A stretch of DNA of 64,000 bases, taken from NCBI GenBank assembly GCA_034440575.1, contig JAOTOL010001523.1, forward strand, positions 946,501 through 1,010,500, in the 5' to 3' direction. Positions 1-11,800 of this stretch are shown piece after piece. This stretch comes from Imbricaverruca yamaguchii (taxonomy: Eukaryota; Arthropoda; Thecostraca; Neoverrucidae). The notes under the pieces were generated by a model, which worked only from the letters and a program-made list of their open reading frames with translations, searched no databases and was not told the origin of the DNA. Position 1 is the first letter of the stretch. Every line of letters begins with the position of its first letter. Position numbers and translations under genes: made by a program.

Positions 1-104
1 AGGTCAGGCCATGTCGTCGGTAGCGGCGCCATGACCGTGGTTATCAGGAGGGGGGCGCATCAGGAGACCCCGTTCTCAGTGGCTCCTGCCGAGCGCGAGC
101 CGTG

Positions 105-2290
105 ATGATGTTACAGGCACTCTGTATCGCGCGCCGTGATGATGTTACAGGCACTCTGTATCGCGCGCCGTGATGATGTTACAGGCACTCTGTATCGCGC
201 GCCGTGATGATGTTACAGGCACTCTGTATCGCGAGCCGTGATGATGTTACAGGCACTCTGTATCGGGCCGTGATGATGTTACAGGCACTCTGATCGCCGT
301 GATATGTTACACACTCTGTACCGCCGTATATGTACAGCACTCTTACGCGCCGTATATGAAGGCACCTTTGCGCGCCGTGATATGTACAGGCACTCTGTAT
401 CGCGGCCGTATGATGTAAGGCACTCTGTATGCGCGCCGTGATGATGTCGGCACTCTGTACGCGCGCCGTGATGATGTTACAGGCACTCTGATCGCGCCGT
501 ATATGTACAGGCACTCTGACGCGGCCGTGATATGTTACAGGCACTCTGTATGCCGTGATATGTTACGGCATCTTATCGCGCGCCGTAAAAAGCCGATATG
601 ACAGGCACCTACGCGCCGTATAGTACACACCTGACGCCGTATATGACAGCACCTGACGGCCGTAAACAGCACTCAGCCGTATATGAAGCACTCTGACGCG
701 CCGTATATGACAGCACTCTTACGTGGCCGTGATGATGTACAGGCACTCTTATCGCGCGCGTATGATTACAGCACTCTGACCGCCGTATATGTTACGGACC
801 TGATCGCGCGCCGTGATATGTTACAGCACTCTGTATCGTGGCCGTGATGATGTTACAGGCACTCTGTATCGCGCGCCGTGATGATGTTACAGCACTCTGT
901 ACCGCGCGCCGTGATAATGTTACAGGCACTCTTATCGCGGCCGTGATATGTTACAGGCACTCTTATCGCGCGCCGTGATAATGTTACAGGCACTCTGTAT
1001 CGCGGCCGTGATGATGTTACAGGCACTCTGTATCGCGCCGTGATAATGTTACAGGCACTCTGTATCGTGAGCCGTGATGATGTTACAGGCATCTGTATCG
1101 CGGCCGTGATGATGTTACAGGCACTCTGTATCGTGGCCGTGATGATGTTACAGGCACTCTGTATGCGCGCCGTGATAATGTTACAGGCACTCTGTATGCG
1201 CGCCGTGATGATGTTACAGGCACTCTGTATCGCGCGCCGTGATGATGTTACAGGCACTCTGTATCGCGCGCCGTGATGATGTTACAGGCACTCTGTATCG
1301 CGCGCCGTGATGATGTTACAGGCACTCTGTATCGCGCGCCGTGATGATGTTACAGGCACTCTGTATCGCGCGCCGTGATGATGTTACAGGCACTCTGTAT
1401 CGCGCGCCGTGATGATGTTACAGGCACTCTGTATCGTGAGCCGTGATGATGTTACAGGCACTCTGTATCGCGCGCCGTGATGATGTTACAGGCACTCTGT
1501 ATCGTGAGCCGTGATGATGTTACAGGCACTCTGTATCGCGCGCCGTGATGATGTTACAGGCACTCTGTATCGCGCGCCGTGATGATGTTACAGGCACTCT
1601 GTATCGCGCGCCGTGATGATGTTACAGGCACTCTGTATCGCGGCCGTGATGATGTTACAGCACTCTGTATCGTGGCCGTGATGATGTTACAGCACTCTGT
1701 ATCGCGGCCGTGATGATGTTACAGTCACTCTGTACCGCGGCCGTGATGATGTTACAGCACTCTGTATCGCGCCGTGATGATGTTGCACTCTGTATCGTGA
1801 GCCGTGATGATGTTACAGGCACTCTGTATCGCGGCCGTGATGATGTTACAGCACTCTGTATCGTGGCCGTGATGATGTTACAGCACTCTGTATCGCGCGC
1901 CGTGATGATGTTACGCACTCTGTATCGTGTTGTATTATGTTAATTGCATATGTTACAGTTGTATCGCGCCGTGATGATGTTACAGGCACTCTGTATCGCG
2001 CGCCGTGATGATGTTACAGGCACCTGTATCCGCGCCGTGATGATGTTACAGGCACTCTGTATCCGCGCCGTGATGATGTTACAGGCACTCTGTATCGCGC
2101 GCCGTGATGATGTTACAGGCACTCTGTATCGCGCGCCGTGATGATGTTACAGGCACCTGTATCGGGCCGTGATGATGTTACAGGCACTCTGTATCGCGCG
2201 CCGTGATGATGTTACAGGCACTCTGTATCGTGAGCCGTGATGATGTTACAGGCACTCTGTATCGCGCGCCGTGATGATGTTACAGTCACT
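105..2290. repeat. 34-bp minisatellite array, about 64 units
   Basis: Head-to-tail units anchored by CCGTGATGATGTTACAGGCA followed by CTCTGTATCGCGCG. The period is exactly 34 bp where the array is clean (about 1200-1630 and 1980-2290). Units vary at the CGCGCG/CGTGAG/CGCGG junction. Two stretches (about 280-840 and 1640-1945) carry many 1-4 base deletions, giving units of roughly 24-33 bp. Because 34 is not a multiple of 3, short stop-free frames appear on both strands; none looks like a gene. Bases 1-104 are a short GC-rich flank with nothing recognised. Confidence 0.97.
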
Positions 2291-2883
2291 GTGTATCAGC
2301 TGCAGTCTCTGGCACAGCGTGGACACGTGAAATGTCCACGAGGTTTGGAATCGAAACGAAAGTAAGTCCAATATGCAGAGGTGCACAAACCTGCCAACTC
2401 GCCTACCAGCGTAGGCGACAGATATTGGTTGAATCTGTGCCGTTGTTGTGACAGATAATCATTATTGGAAGAAGGAAAAGTATTCACAACATGAAGAATA
2501 TATATCACTTCAGGGAAGACATTTGAACCCAAACAATACTTCATGTACGGTATATTTTTGGTTATTTATTCACAAACTATTTGCTTATATTTCGGTAAGT
2601 TATCACTGCAATTTCCAAATAGGACAGTTGGCAACGCTAACTCTTTTGTGACAGATCCCAGTGCACGATATCGGCTGCATGCAGCCAGCCCCATTAGCCT
2701 GAACCATGGCGCAGCAGGCTGAAACAGATAAGCCGTGACAGCTAGTAGGGTTCCATTTTGTTTCGAAATGTGAGACTTATAGGTTTCAATGCTTGTAGGT
2801 GGCATTCTTGACATTTTGTGCACCTTTGCCAATGTGTGCTGACGTCACCGTGCAGCGTCGCCAGCACGTATTTCCAGCCGCAC
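2291..2883. other. unassigned spacer
   Basis: Unique-looking sequence between two minisatellites. I see no gene, RNA or repeat that I can support. Short open frames on both strands lack splice signals or recognisable motifs. Confidence 0.5.
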
Positions 2884-3712
2884 ACGGACGGTGGTTTGGC
2901 TCTGAGTACTGGAAACAGAGTACGTCGGTGGGTGGTACAGTCACGGTGGTTTGGCTCTGAGTACTATGGACAAGAGTAGCGTCGGTGAACGGTGCAGTCA
3001 CGGTGGTTTGGCTCTGAGTACTGGACACAGAGTACGTCGGTGGGAAGTGCAGTCACGGTGGTTTGGCTCTGAGTACTGACAGGGGTAGTCGGGAAGGGAA
3101 CAGTTACGGTGGTTTGGCTCTGAGTACTGGACACAGAGTACGTCGGTGACGGTGGTACAGTTATTTTTTGGCACACGGAGTACGTCGGTGACGGTGCAGT
3201 TTTTGGACGAGTACGTCGGTGAGCAGTTACGGTGGTTTGGCTCTGAGTACTGGTTCGTGAAGTTTTGGTTTTTTTTTTTTACTGGACACAGAGTAGGTGG
3301 GTACGTCGGTGGGAAGTCCAGTCACGGTGGTTTGGCTCTGAGTACTGGAAACAGAGTACGTCGGTGGGTGGCACAGTCACGGTGGTTTAGCTCTGAGTAC
3401 TGGACACAGAGTACGTCGGTGGGAAGTCCAGTCACGGTGGTTTGGCTCTGAGTACTGGACACAGAGTACGTCGGTGGGAAGTCCAGTCACGGTGGTTTGG
3501 CTCTAAGTACTGGACACAGAGTACGTCGGGTGAGTACAGTCACGGTGGTTTGGCTCTGAGTACTGGACACAGAGTACGTCGGTGGGAAGTCCAGTCACGG
3601 TGGTTTGGCTCTGAGTACTGGACACAGAGTACGTCGGTGGGAAGTCCAGTCACGGTGGTTTGGCTCTGAGTACTGGACACAGAGTACGTCGGTGGGAAGT
3701 CCAGTCACGGTG
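2884..3712. repeat. 55-bp minisatellite array, about 15 units
   Basis: Units contain TCACGGTGGTTTGGCTCTGA, then GTACTGGACACAGAGTACGT and CGGTGGGAAGTCCAG. The period is 55 bp between 3421, 3476 and 3584-3639. The 5' half (2884-3310) is irregular, with shortened units and a T-rich insertion near 3265-3280; the 3' half is nearly homogeneous. Each unit carries a short inverted pair, GTACT near AGTAC. Confidence 0.95.
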
Positions 3713-4329
3713 GATTAACGGTTGAGTTCAGCGCTGAGCTGGGCCTGCGTCGGCGACTGCTGGCATGAGGCTGGCGTGCTGTGTGGGTGCGGGTGTGGGT
3801 GTGTGTGGGTTGGAGGGGGTGGGTGCATGATGATGTGCCATCGGGCTGTGTGGTAAGGGACTGCCATCGCTGACAAGCCGTCGGCCGAGCAGCTTGCGAG
3901 TGTTCGGTATTGTCAGTGCAGGTATCATTAGTTGGTAGTAATTATTTTGACAACATTCAATCGTGGATAATTCTGCGTATTTTCACATAAAGCTACACAA
4001 TTGGGAAAATCAGTCAAACAAAACACCGGATACCACATCATCTCCGTGTAACTACTGAGTGGTACCAAGTCGGTGAACAGCCCTCACGTTCGCCAACCAT
4101 ATCTTTATCCGGTGACCAATTCACCTGCCTTTTAGCTACGCACGAATAACATGTGGTCCCGCTTGCGCATAATAGTTAAATGGCATTATCATTCCTGCGC
4201 ATAGCTTTAGAGCCTTAGCTTTCGCTAAACACAAACAGCTGTAGTGTCTCGTCGGGAGGCTACCCGACGAAGCTCAATTCTTATAATCTAGCAGCGTTCA
4301 GATATCCCTGTAGTTTCGAGTGGACAACA
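3713..4329. other. unassigned spacer
   Basis: No supported gene. It contains a short GT-rich stretch (3780-3830, GTGTGGGTG-type) and otherwise unique sequence. Confidence 0.5.
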
Positions 4330-4726
4330 TGGCCGTAGTGTGTTCCTTTTCTCCTCCAACACATCCGATGGCTATATGGCACCCATTCTCCGCCAGCAAT
4401 TCGATGTTACGGATTACGTCTTCCACAGATCAGGGCGTCCGACGGCCGTGACGACTGCTGCTCTCTCTGTTGTTGAGTGCGTCCTCCATCACCGAGTACA
4501 CCCATCTGCCGCCATACACCCTCCCCAGCACATCGGATGGCGGCGGACGGTGCGCTGTCCCGGCGTCATCCAGACGGGGCGGATGCTGCTGCGTAACCCC
4601 ACCCCCACCCCCACCCCCGGTGGCGCCGCCGCGGCGCCGCGTCGCCGCCGCCGCTGCTGCAGTGCTCTCGTGGCTCCGACGACGTCGACACCGACGGACG
4701 GCCCGCGTCGGACTCGACGCACCGGG
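4329..4726 (+). other. GC/CpG-rich segment ending in a strong 5' splice site
   Basis: A GC-rich block with CCG/GCC clusters and a CCCCCA run ends at ACCGG followed by GTGAGTAT at 4726, an excellent splice donor. A frame open across the donor (4470 onward) encodes a Pro/Ala/Arg-rich chain of low complexity, and other frames are also open, so the reading frame cannot be chosen. It could be a first exon with a CpG-island promoter, or simply GC-rich non-coding DNA. No family similarity is seen. Confidence 0.25.
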
Positions 4727-4729
4727 TGA

Positions 4730-6097
4730 GTATCGTGCTCCGGCGGAGAGGTCGAGAGCTTCGTGTCGTGGCGGCGATCTCGCGGAGGGAAAGTCACGAC
4801 CGCTCAAATGACTGACTGGAACAGCCAGTATTTGGCATCGGTGATGGCCAAGTTGCCAACTGCAGTAATTATAATCGGATATAGCACTTCATTTCGGTAA
4901 TTGGAAAATAGCGTTCGTTTCTGTAATACAACAGGTTGCATTGCAGATTGAGGCGCATCAGCCGAAAAATGTTTTCTTTGAACTCTTTTCACAGCACCCG
5001 CGTCACAACTAATCCATTCAATTATTGCTTTTATTGGTGAGGGTAAACGCTTGGATGAACGGTCCCAGGGACCTAATCGTGCATCGACATCAGACTGGAG
5101 CGTTCTTTCCAAATGTGTTAATATTTTTCGGCGACATCTTTCCCGGTGCCGTTGAGCACAGAAGAAAAACCTATATAAAATCATAGCTGAAAATGTTTAT
5201 TAAGAATGGCGCGATGAGGCCGGCTAGAGCAAAATGTTGTTTCTGGCGCTGATGTCTCCAAGTAATACTATCTCGAAGCGGCTTTCGTTTCTTCTGTTTC
5301 GCCTCTGCTGGAATATTCTTGTGTGCAAACCTGACGGGATGGACTTTCTCGTTGCAATTCAAATGGGACACGCCGCTAAGATTAGCCTTCAATATGCTGC
5401 AACATTCGCAATATTTGGCCATATGTTTCACGGAGAACTGTTTCACCAAATGTTTACCTTGACGATAGTTCAATTTTATCGCGAAAATCTGCTACAGTTA
5501 TGAATATGTGCCGCCACTACTGCGCTATGTGAATCACATTTGCATTTGAAAGCATATTTGATAGCAGCATCTTGCCTGAAGCCATTAACTAACGTTTGGG
5601 AGGTTAGCCTAGGTCAACCCTCGAGATGATATTGCTGGTGTATTATTGTACGTTTCCCTGATTCTGATTTAGTGCATTGCTAGTAGTGTACAGGCACAAT
5701 TGGAACTAAATCGGTGTAGGTGGTTTAAATACATATTACTAGTCTGAACGAAATGGAATGAGACGTCCGTGTACCGCTGTACAGCCTGTGTCGTCATCCA
5801 CGGGAGTTTAGCGGCGTGAATATGCCTTCCGATTATTCATCTGAGACCTATGCCCTGAACATGAAGTTATTTTCTCGGCTTGGACGCACATGGGGTGGGA
5901 GTAGGGAATTTGGTCCTTTCATACATTAAGGTTACCTAATTCTCTTCCGGCAGAGGGATTCCGCCCCTTTGTGTTATTTTTGGCCTGCCGCTGCTTAACG
6001 TTTTGCGATAGGAGCGTGGATATCCGTGACTATTCCCAACGTCCTTTTTCTGCTTTGTGCAAAATGTTAGTATCGTAAATATATTAGAGGCGGGTCC
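4730..6097. other. unassigned spacer
   Basis: Unique, moderately AT-rich sequence. Open frames of 89-126 codons on the minus and plus strands (4804-5503) overlap each other, show no recognisable domain and lack convincing splice sites, so they are not called as genes. Confidence 0.45.
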
Positions 6098-6105
6098 ATG
6101 AGCAC

Positions 6106-6502
6106 TAGCATGTGTCGATAATTTTCAAAATGGTGTTATCAAAAACGGCTACTGTTTCCATTTTGCCTTGATATGTGCCTAGTAATTTGGCATAAATATT
6201 ATATCGCTGGGCAATCGGCATTTTTTTCTTCAAAATGCGTTTGAATAATACTCTGTTTTCGATATTCGACGTCATATTAACTGTGAGAACCAATCCACAT
6301 TAGTGGGTCAAGTAGTACCTCTTTTTGATTGTCTCGACGAGATGATTCGGTTGAAACAACGTACTATTGTCGCAAAATCGATATCCAAGAAAATATCGCC
6401 TATCATGTCTTCTAATACACCAGCAAATGTCCATTTCGGGGCATACAAGGAACTCCTAGATGTAAACAAACACAAATCATGATACAGCCGCGATTTCTGC
6501 AC
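6106..6502. repeat. outer part of left inverted-repeat arm
   Basis: Pairs with 7520-7916 of the right arm. It holds minus-strand open frames of 62 and 64 codons. The right-arm counterpart is interrupted by stops and small indels, so there is no sign that coding was preserved. Confidence 0.75.
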
Positions 6503-7519
6503 TTACTCATTTGAAGTTGTGAACTAACTCATTAGTTTTGTTAGTTTCTATGAGTTAGCATACTTCTATTGATATTCACCGTAATCACCATGGGACCATC
6601 GATGCCTATTTTTCCCCAAAGGGACACATGTCAGACATCAATCAATGAACACTGATATATCCAAGGCAAACATTACGCGAGTGTGCCGAGCACGACTGGA
6701 CGGCAAAGAGTACCTCAGTTCTATTGTTCATGGAACTCACAGTCGTTTTATCATATTCTCCACGTTCCTCTTAGTTGCTAACACGGGCAAAAGCTAACAG
6801 TGCATGTAGCCAGCCTGGATGCAGCCGTCCCTCCTCTCCTTCCCGTGTACGATTTTTTGCAGCTGGCAACACCTGTTTCACACATCGTTCAACTGACTGA
6901 CCGTGCACGGTAAACTGTGGAAGTGACATTGGCATGTCCACATAGCCATCAAGTTCTAAGCTTGGCGTGTGGCACGTGAGGGCCGGCTCGAAGGCGCCGT
7001 CCCAGGATATCGACTTCCGCAGACTCTCCGCGGTCTCATTTAGTCTCGGAATTATCCTGGGACGTCGCTGGGGTCTCCACGCTCATTTTTGCCGCGGATG
7101 CACCTGATACGTTCAACAGCGAACGGAGCGCTGTGCTCTGTCATCGCCACAGAGAAGTGTCTGGGGCACCATTTCGCTGTGAGCAATGCTCGCGCGCGAT
7201 GTTTACCTTGGATATACCAGTGTTCATTGGCTGATGTCTTGCATGTGTCCCTTTTGGAAAAATAGGCATCGATGGTCATTTTGTATCATTTTTACCATTT
7301 CATTTTCATCACCAATGTATCTGATTTTCGTCTGAACTTGATGTGGAAAGGCTATCTGAATGTCTCAATATGCAACGAATAGGTAGGTATTTGGTATATG
7401 ATGCACGTGCTTACAAAGCAGCCTCCCTTAATCATGCTGCTATGTAGTTCAAACAGCGAATATATATGAAGCTTTGTCGATATTTATATGCCCAGTGAGT
7501 GATGCTGAAGTCTTGAAAT

Positions 7520-7916
7520 GAGTAAGTGCTGAAACCGCGGCTGTATCATGATTTTTGCTTGTTTAAACCTAAGAGTTCCTTGTATGCCCCGAAATGGACA
7601 TTTGCTGGTGTATTAGAAGACACATGATAGGAAATATTTACTTAGATATCGATTTTGCGGCAATAGTGCGTTGTTTCAACCGAATCATCTTGTCGACACG
7701 ATCAAAAAGAGGTACTATTTGACCCACTTATCTGGATTGGTTCTCACAGTCAATATGGCGTCGAATGTCAGAGTATTTTTCAAACGCATTTTGAGAAAAA
7801 ATGCCGATTGCCCAGCGATATAATATTTATGCCAAATTGCTAGGCACGTATCAAGGCAAAACGAAAACAGTAGCCGTTTTTGATAACACCACTTTGAAAA
7901 TTCTCGACACAGACTA
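7520..7916. repeat. outer part of right inverted-repeat arm
   Basis: Inverted match of 6106-6502; both arms contain the block ATAACACCA(C/T)TTTGAAAATT in opposite orientation. The inner arm parts are 6590-6700 and 7180-7280. Confidence 0.75.
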
Positions 7917-7924
7917 ATGAGCAC

Positions 7925-9110
7925 ACATTGGGAGGCATCTCCGGCAGATTTTTGTGAAAACTTAGAAACAAGACATGCATTTCAATATTTTCCTTGCTTT
8001 GCTGTTCCAGTGATTATATTTGAAATCAACCGCTCATACTACCTTGTTTACCTACAGAAATACTCATTTAGAGCCCAATTATGGTAGGGACGAATCCGGA
8101 GAAGCAACAATGAGCGACTTGTGACGGTTCAAGTGCTCCAAGTGGCATCATTTACGTCGCCGTCGAAGAGTTGGGAGGGTGAAGAAAATTCAGGACGAAC
8201 GGTAATGATGCATTATAAGCGTTGCCCAAGTCAGAAAACTTTCCCAATGGTGGATGAAGGAGGTGATGTTGGATATTCAGGATATGCCCTTTCAAACCAC
8301 TGCAAGTAATGACCCAACGAGGATGACGCTTTGCAGATGGCGGATAAAGGAGGGAGGAGGGAATTCAGTATAATAGCTAGCATAAGAAATCGCAAGCAAT
8401 GACAGATCCAGTATACCTTTCCACTAAGGCGTCTCATAATTTTCCCTGGTATATTTTTTTTTTGGCGACGCCTTCAATAAAAAAACTCGTGGGTAGTGTT
8501 CGTATTATGTAAGAATGACAAAACATATATTTGTAGTGCATGCTATGAAGGTGGACCGGCCATAAAGAGAAAATGATGCCCACCCCTCCTTAGGCTCCTG
8601 GCTACGCCACTGACTATTTTACATGTACATGCATGGACATCAAATGGTGCTTTTGATCGTTAATATTGACTTGTGTCCATCTATGCAGAATGTTACCGAT
8701 GTAAAATTCAGACAAGTCCCAATGAAATGCTGTGAAATGTTTCGCCTCATAACTTAGCCATTGGGGATATTTTGACATATTGATGCTCTAAAAGTGCCAC
8801 TTAGGCGGGTATAATTTAGTCATGCTATTCGAGTATGAAATCGGCCCAAATACATCCAAAAATACATCCAAAGACCTCAGTGGGGAGGAGCCCACCCGGC
8901 CTCCACAACTGATTGATGCCTAGACGAGCCCTACCGTAAAAGGGTCAAAGTCAGAATTGCATTCGATACTTCTGCACTTGGCTATTCAATCTAAGCGACA
9001 AGAAAATAAAAGGTTAGCTGAATTCCGATGCTTGTTCCACATAAGAGCTAAATGTGCATACGCAAGAGTTCGCTTTGCAAGTCCATCGAAATGTGTGAGT
9101 GCATGCATAC
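7925..9110. other. unassigned spacer
   Basis: No gene seen. The fragment at 8581-8613, including TGGCTACGCCACTG, resembles a motif I recall from several dispersed repeats. Two loosely similar stretches, 8230-8310 and 8335-8405, share GCAAG(T/C)AATGAC. Neither is enough to name an element. Confidence 0.4.
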
Positions 9111-9187
9111 TGTCAAACATACATACCTACATGCCTACCTACATGGCTACCTACCTGCATACATACATACATACATATATACATGCA
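9111..9187. repeat. CATA/CCTA tetranucleotide microsatellite
   Basis: Degenerate runs of CATACATAC and CTACCTACC with one CATATATACATGC end. Confidence 0.9.
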
Positions 9188-9723
9188 GACATATGTGGAA
9201 AGCGACCCGCCTTCCAACGACCTCACGTTTTCCGAAGGCTACGTATTTCCGCGTCATTATAGTTAACATCGAGTCAATTTTATAACGGTGACGCCAGGTT
9301 ACTGTTAAGGCACGTGTTGCATGCGGGAGCGCATGACCCTCAATAACTTCCAACGTTGGAAATTATATCTGTTGGAATACAAATTGAGCAAATCAAACTC
9401 AAAGATGATTGAGCAGACCTTCCGACAATCCGACAGGATTTTATGTCTGGCTGCACCATTACCTGCTAACCATGTCGCCCATGGACATGTGAATCAGGTG
9501 TCTTGTGCATCATGTGCCCTGAACTGCTGTACATGTGGAAGTGTTCGTGAAAGGAATTATGTATAACTAATTATAGGCTAGCCGGATTGGTGGCCACTGA
9601 CGTTAAATATCGAAAACGTTCATCATAATATTTCATGTATTAATTTGTAGGGTAAAAGTGTATGCATACTTGCGCAACAGAATTCGCTACGTTGACTCTG
9701 AATCTGTAGATTCATAGGCAGTG
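9188..9723. other. unassigned spacer
   Basis: Unique sequence with no supported feature. Confidence 0.45.
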
Positions 9724-9786
9724 CCCCCGAATTTGAATCACATGATCGATTGATAGCATTCGATCACGTGATCCCAATTCGAGGGT
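9724..9786. repeat. imperfect 27-bp inverted repeat (hairpin)
   Basis: The left arm, starting CCCCCGAATTTGAATCACAT, is complementary to the right arm ending AATTCGAGGG at about 22 of 27 positions, around a 9-base centre (TGATAGCAT). The innermost part is GATCGA facing TCGATC. It may be a tiny MITE end pair or just a hairpin; no flanking duplication was found. Confidence 0.6.
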
Positions 9787-10120
9787 ATCAGTCCAAACGG
9801 AAGCCTAGCTTGCAACAAATTCACCAAAATAGATATTGCAACAGCTTTCAACTTCGCCTGGTTCCCAGTTAGGTCTGTTGGAAGGCACATTAAGCGGCTT
9901 ACGGATTCTAGCTAACATCCCACAACCCATAGCCTTTGAAGCCATCGCACTGCGATTCTGTCTGAAATTCAACGAATTACAAAGGTCGGCATATACACTG
10001 AAACACTTTGGCACATGGAATCGTAACACACTTCAGAACAGCAGCAAGGAATAAAGGTCTGAACTAATGTATGTGCAGAGCAATACATGAACGGAACTGA
10101 GAACCCTGCGTTGCCCACAG
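9787..10120. other. unassigned spacer ending in a 3' splice site
   Basis: No gene is seen. The stretch ends in TGCGTTGCCCACAG at 10120, a plausible splice acceptor for the exon that follows. Confidence 0.45.
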
Positions 10121-11216
10121 GTTCCCTGCTGACATCGCAATGGATGTACTCCGCCTGGTGCTCGTGGTGCTGGCCTCCTCACCCGTCCCTGCCAACCTTG
10201 CGAAGCCACCACTCCAGACGACCACCGCAGGCGTCTTCGACAACCCAGCCACCACGACCGGATCTGGTGCTCGGGACGGCCACACCCTACTCTCGCCTCC
10301 CACCCCACTTCCACATCACGTCCCACGACACCAGGCCGCCGCCGCGACAGCACCTGCTGTCACACCGGCACGCTATGCTTCAGTAGGCCCAGCCGGGGGC
10401 GTTGAGGTTACTTCCTCCACTACTGAGGTCGCCCCGCTGGGCGCACCCGTGCCGCGAGCCAGAACAACAGAGGCGACCTACCAAACTACCCTGACGAGCG
10501 CAGCTGCATCAGGGGTTGCTCAAGTCATCGCGATGCGGGGAAAGATCAGCTCAACTTCAGTTGGCCCGAGCACCGTCCAAATAAGTCACTCTCCTGTGTC
10601 AGCTTCCGCGATGAAGAGCACCTCTCCAACGCCCTCTTCAACAACCGCAACGGTTGAGCTGACAGGGGAATCACTTATCGCAATAGTAGGAGCAGACGAG
10701 GACTCAAATCATACGATCGTATCATATTCTGAAGCCTTGAAAACAACCGGGGCCTCATCACGCGCTTTGGTCCCGCCCGGGAAGCTTTCTGAACTAGACA
10801 CAGAACCATCAATCACCTCTGGTTCACGTGCGGAGAACCTTCAGCCACTGGATCTGCCATCCAGAATCATCCCGTCTCCGAGTAGTACTGACCCACCAGT
10901 GGTGTCACGTCATGCCTCCACCTCACCTTCGGACACCTCTGACCCAGTCGAGGTGTCACCTGACAACCCCGACCCGCCGGTGACGACCCCAATCCAGCCT
11001 CTGATCACACCTGACCCAGCCGGGGTGTCACCTGATAACCCCGACCCGCCGGTGACTACCCCAGTCCAGACTCTGATCACCTCCGCCCGAACTGCCGACA
11101 CATTCGCCATCGCCGCCGACGACGGTGATTCGTCCCTCGGCTGCGATCTTGACCTTCCGGATGGCCTGCAGACCTGGAGGGCGGGGTCGGACATCGAGAT
11201 CAACTTCCCCATCACG
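10121..11216 (+). CDS. candidate exon: secreted Ser/Thr/Pro-rich (mucin-like) protein, N-terminal part
   Basis: The start codon at 10140 is chosen because it opens with a classic signal peptide: MDVLRLVLVVLASSPVPA, with cleavage likely after the last Ala. The chain is then very rich in Thr, Ser and Pro (many TTE, TST, SPS motifs), as in O-glycosylated extracellular stalks. Codons near residues 268-316 hold two tandem 26-residue units built on SPDNPDPPVTTP. A single Cys lies in SLGCDLDLPDGL near the end. The exon is flanked by TTGCCCACAG (acceptor, 10120) and ACG/GTAGGT (donor, 11217), the latter exactly in phase 0 after 359 codons. Without splicing the frame runs to TGA at 11343-11345 (401 codons). 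No family is recognised, the downstream exon is not found, and compositional bias weakens the coding argument. Confidence 0.5.
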
Positions 11217-11345
11217 GTAGGTCGACATCCTCGGGAGCTTCGTCCTGATTATGTTGCTGGCTTGATGCCACCCCGCTATGGCGGGACGCCGGAGCATGAG
11301 AGGGTGCGGTTTTGGTGGACTCAGGCTGAAGTCTTGATCGAGTGA

Positions 11346-11589
11346 GATATTGGCGGGCTGGGGCGTACGTTTGGTCTTCGTACTTTCAAATTTAAGTGGA
11401 GCGACTTGCATCGCGGTCCATCGTGAAACGGCGCGATAGCTTCCCGTTACGGTGTGATTCACAGAATTGTGGCACACTGTGATGCAGTTCTGCCGTGCAA
11501 ATGTGGGACGCTGACACCCAGGGGAGTGAACTCGATAGTTCAATAATCCCTGGTGTGGCTGGTTTACTGATCACTACATTAAAACTGAC
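11346..11589. other. unassigned spacer
   Basis: Directly downstream of the mucin-like frame. No polyadenylation signal or further exon is recognised. Confidence 0.4.
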
Positions 11590-11800
11590 CACGAGGCACT
11601 GGCATGGAGGGTGGAAATTACCGGTATTGTGGTGAAAACTTCCCGTATGGTGTGTGGAAATTATTGGCATGGTGTGAGGAAACTTTCGGTGTGGTGGGTG
11701 AGAATTACTGGTGTGGTGGGTGAAAATTTCTCGCATAATGGGCGGAAATTACCGGTATGGTGATAGGACATTTCTAGTATGGTGGATTTAAATTACTAAT
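11590..11800. repeat. degenerate tandem repeat, about 28 bp
   Basis: Six to seven diverged copies of a GGTGGGTGAAAATTACTGGT-like unit (TGGTGTGTGGAAATTATTGG, TGGTGGGTGAGAATTACTGG and so on). Confidence 0.75.

Larger units (their letters stand above)
6098..7924. mobile_element. long-inverted-repeat DNA element with 8-bp target duplication (hAT-like, non-autonomous)
   Basis: The sequence 6106-6700 is repeated in inverted orientation at about 7180-7916. The element ends read TAGCATGTGTCGATAATTTT on the left and, reverse-complemented, TAGTCTGTGTCGAGAATTTT on the right. The octamer ATGAGCAC lies directly outside both ends (6098-6105 and 7917-7924). Arms are roughly 85-90% alike by eye. The right arm has about 220 extra bases (7281-7515) and the left arm about 85 unmatched ones (6503-6590). 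The spacer is about 6.70-7.18 kb. An 8-bp duplication with T at position 2 and A at position 7 fits the hAT preference, but the termini match the hAT consensus only loosely; P-element or Mutator-like origin is possible. No transposase is recognisable, so it looks non-autonomous. Confidence 0.8.

Noticed and set aside
105..2290. Regular 34-bp periodicity as a possible CRISPR array
   Set aside because: Units are head-to-tail with no unique spacers, and the DNA is eukaryotic.
4804..5503. Minus- and plus-strand frames of 89-126 codons
   Set aside because: Mutually overlapping and without recognisable products.
8581..8613. TGGCTACGCCACTG fragment as a named repeat
   Set aside because: Resembles a motif remembered from several repeats, but too short to assign.
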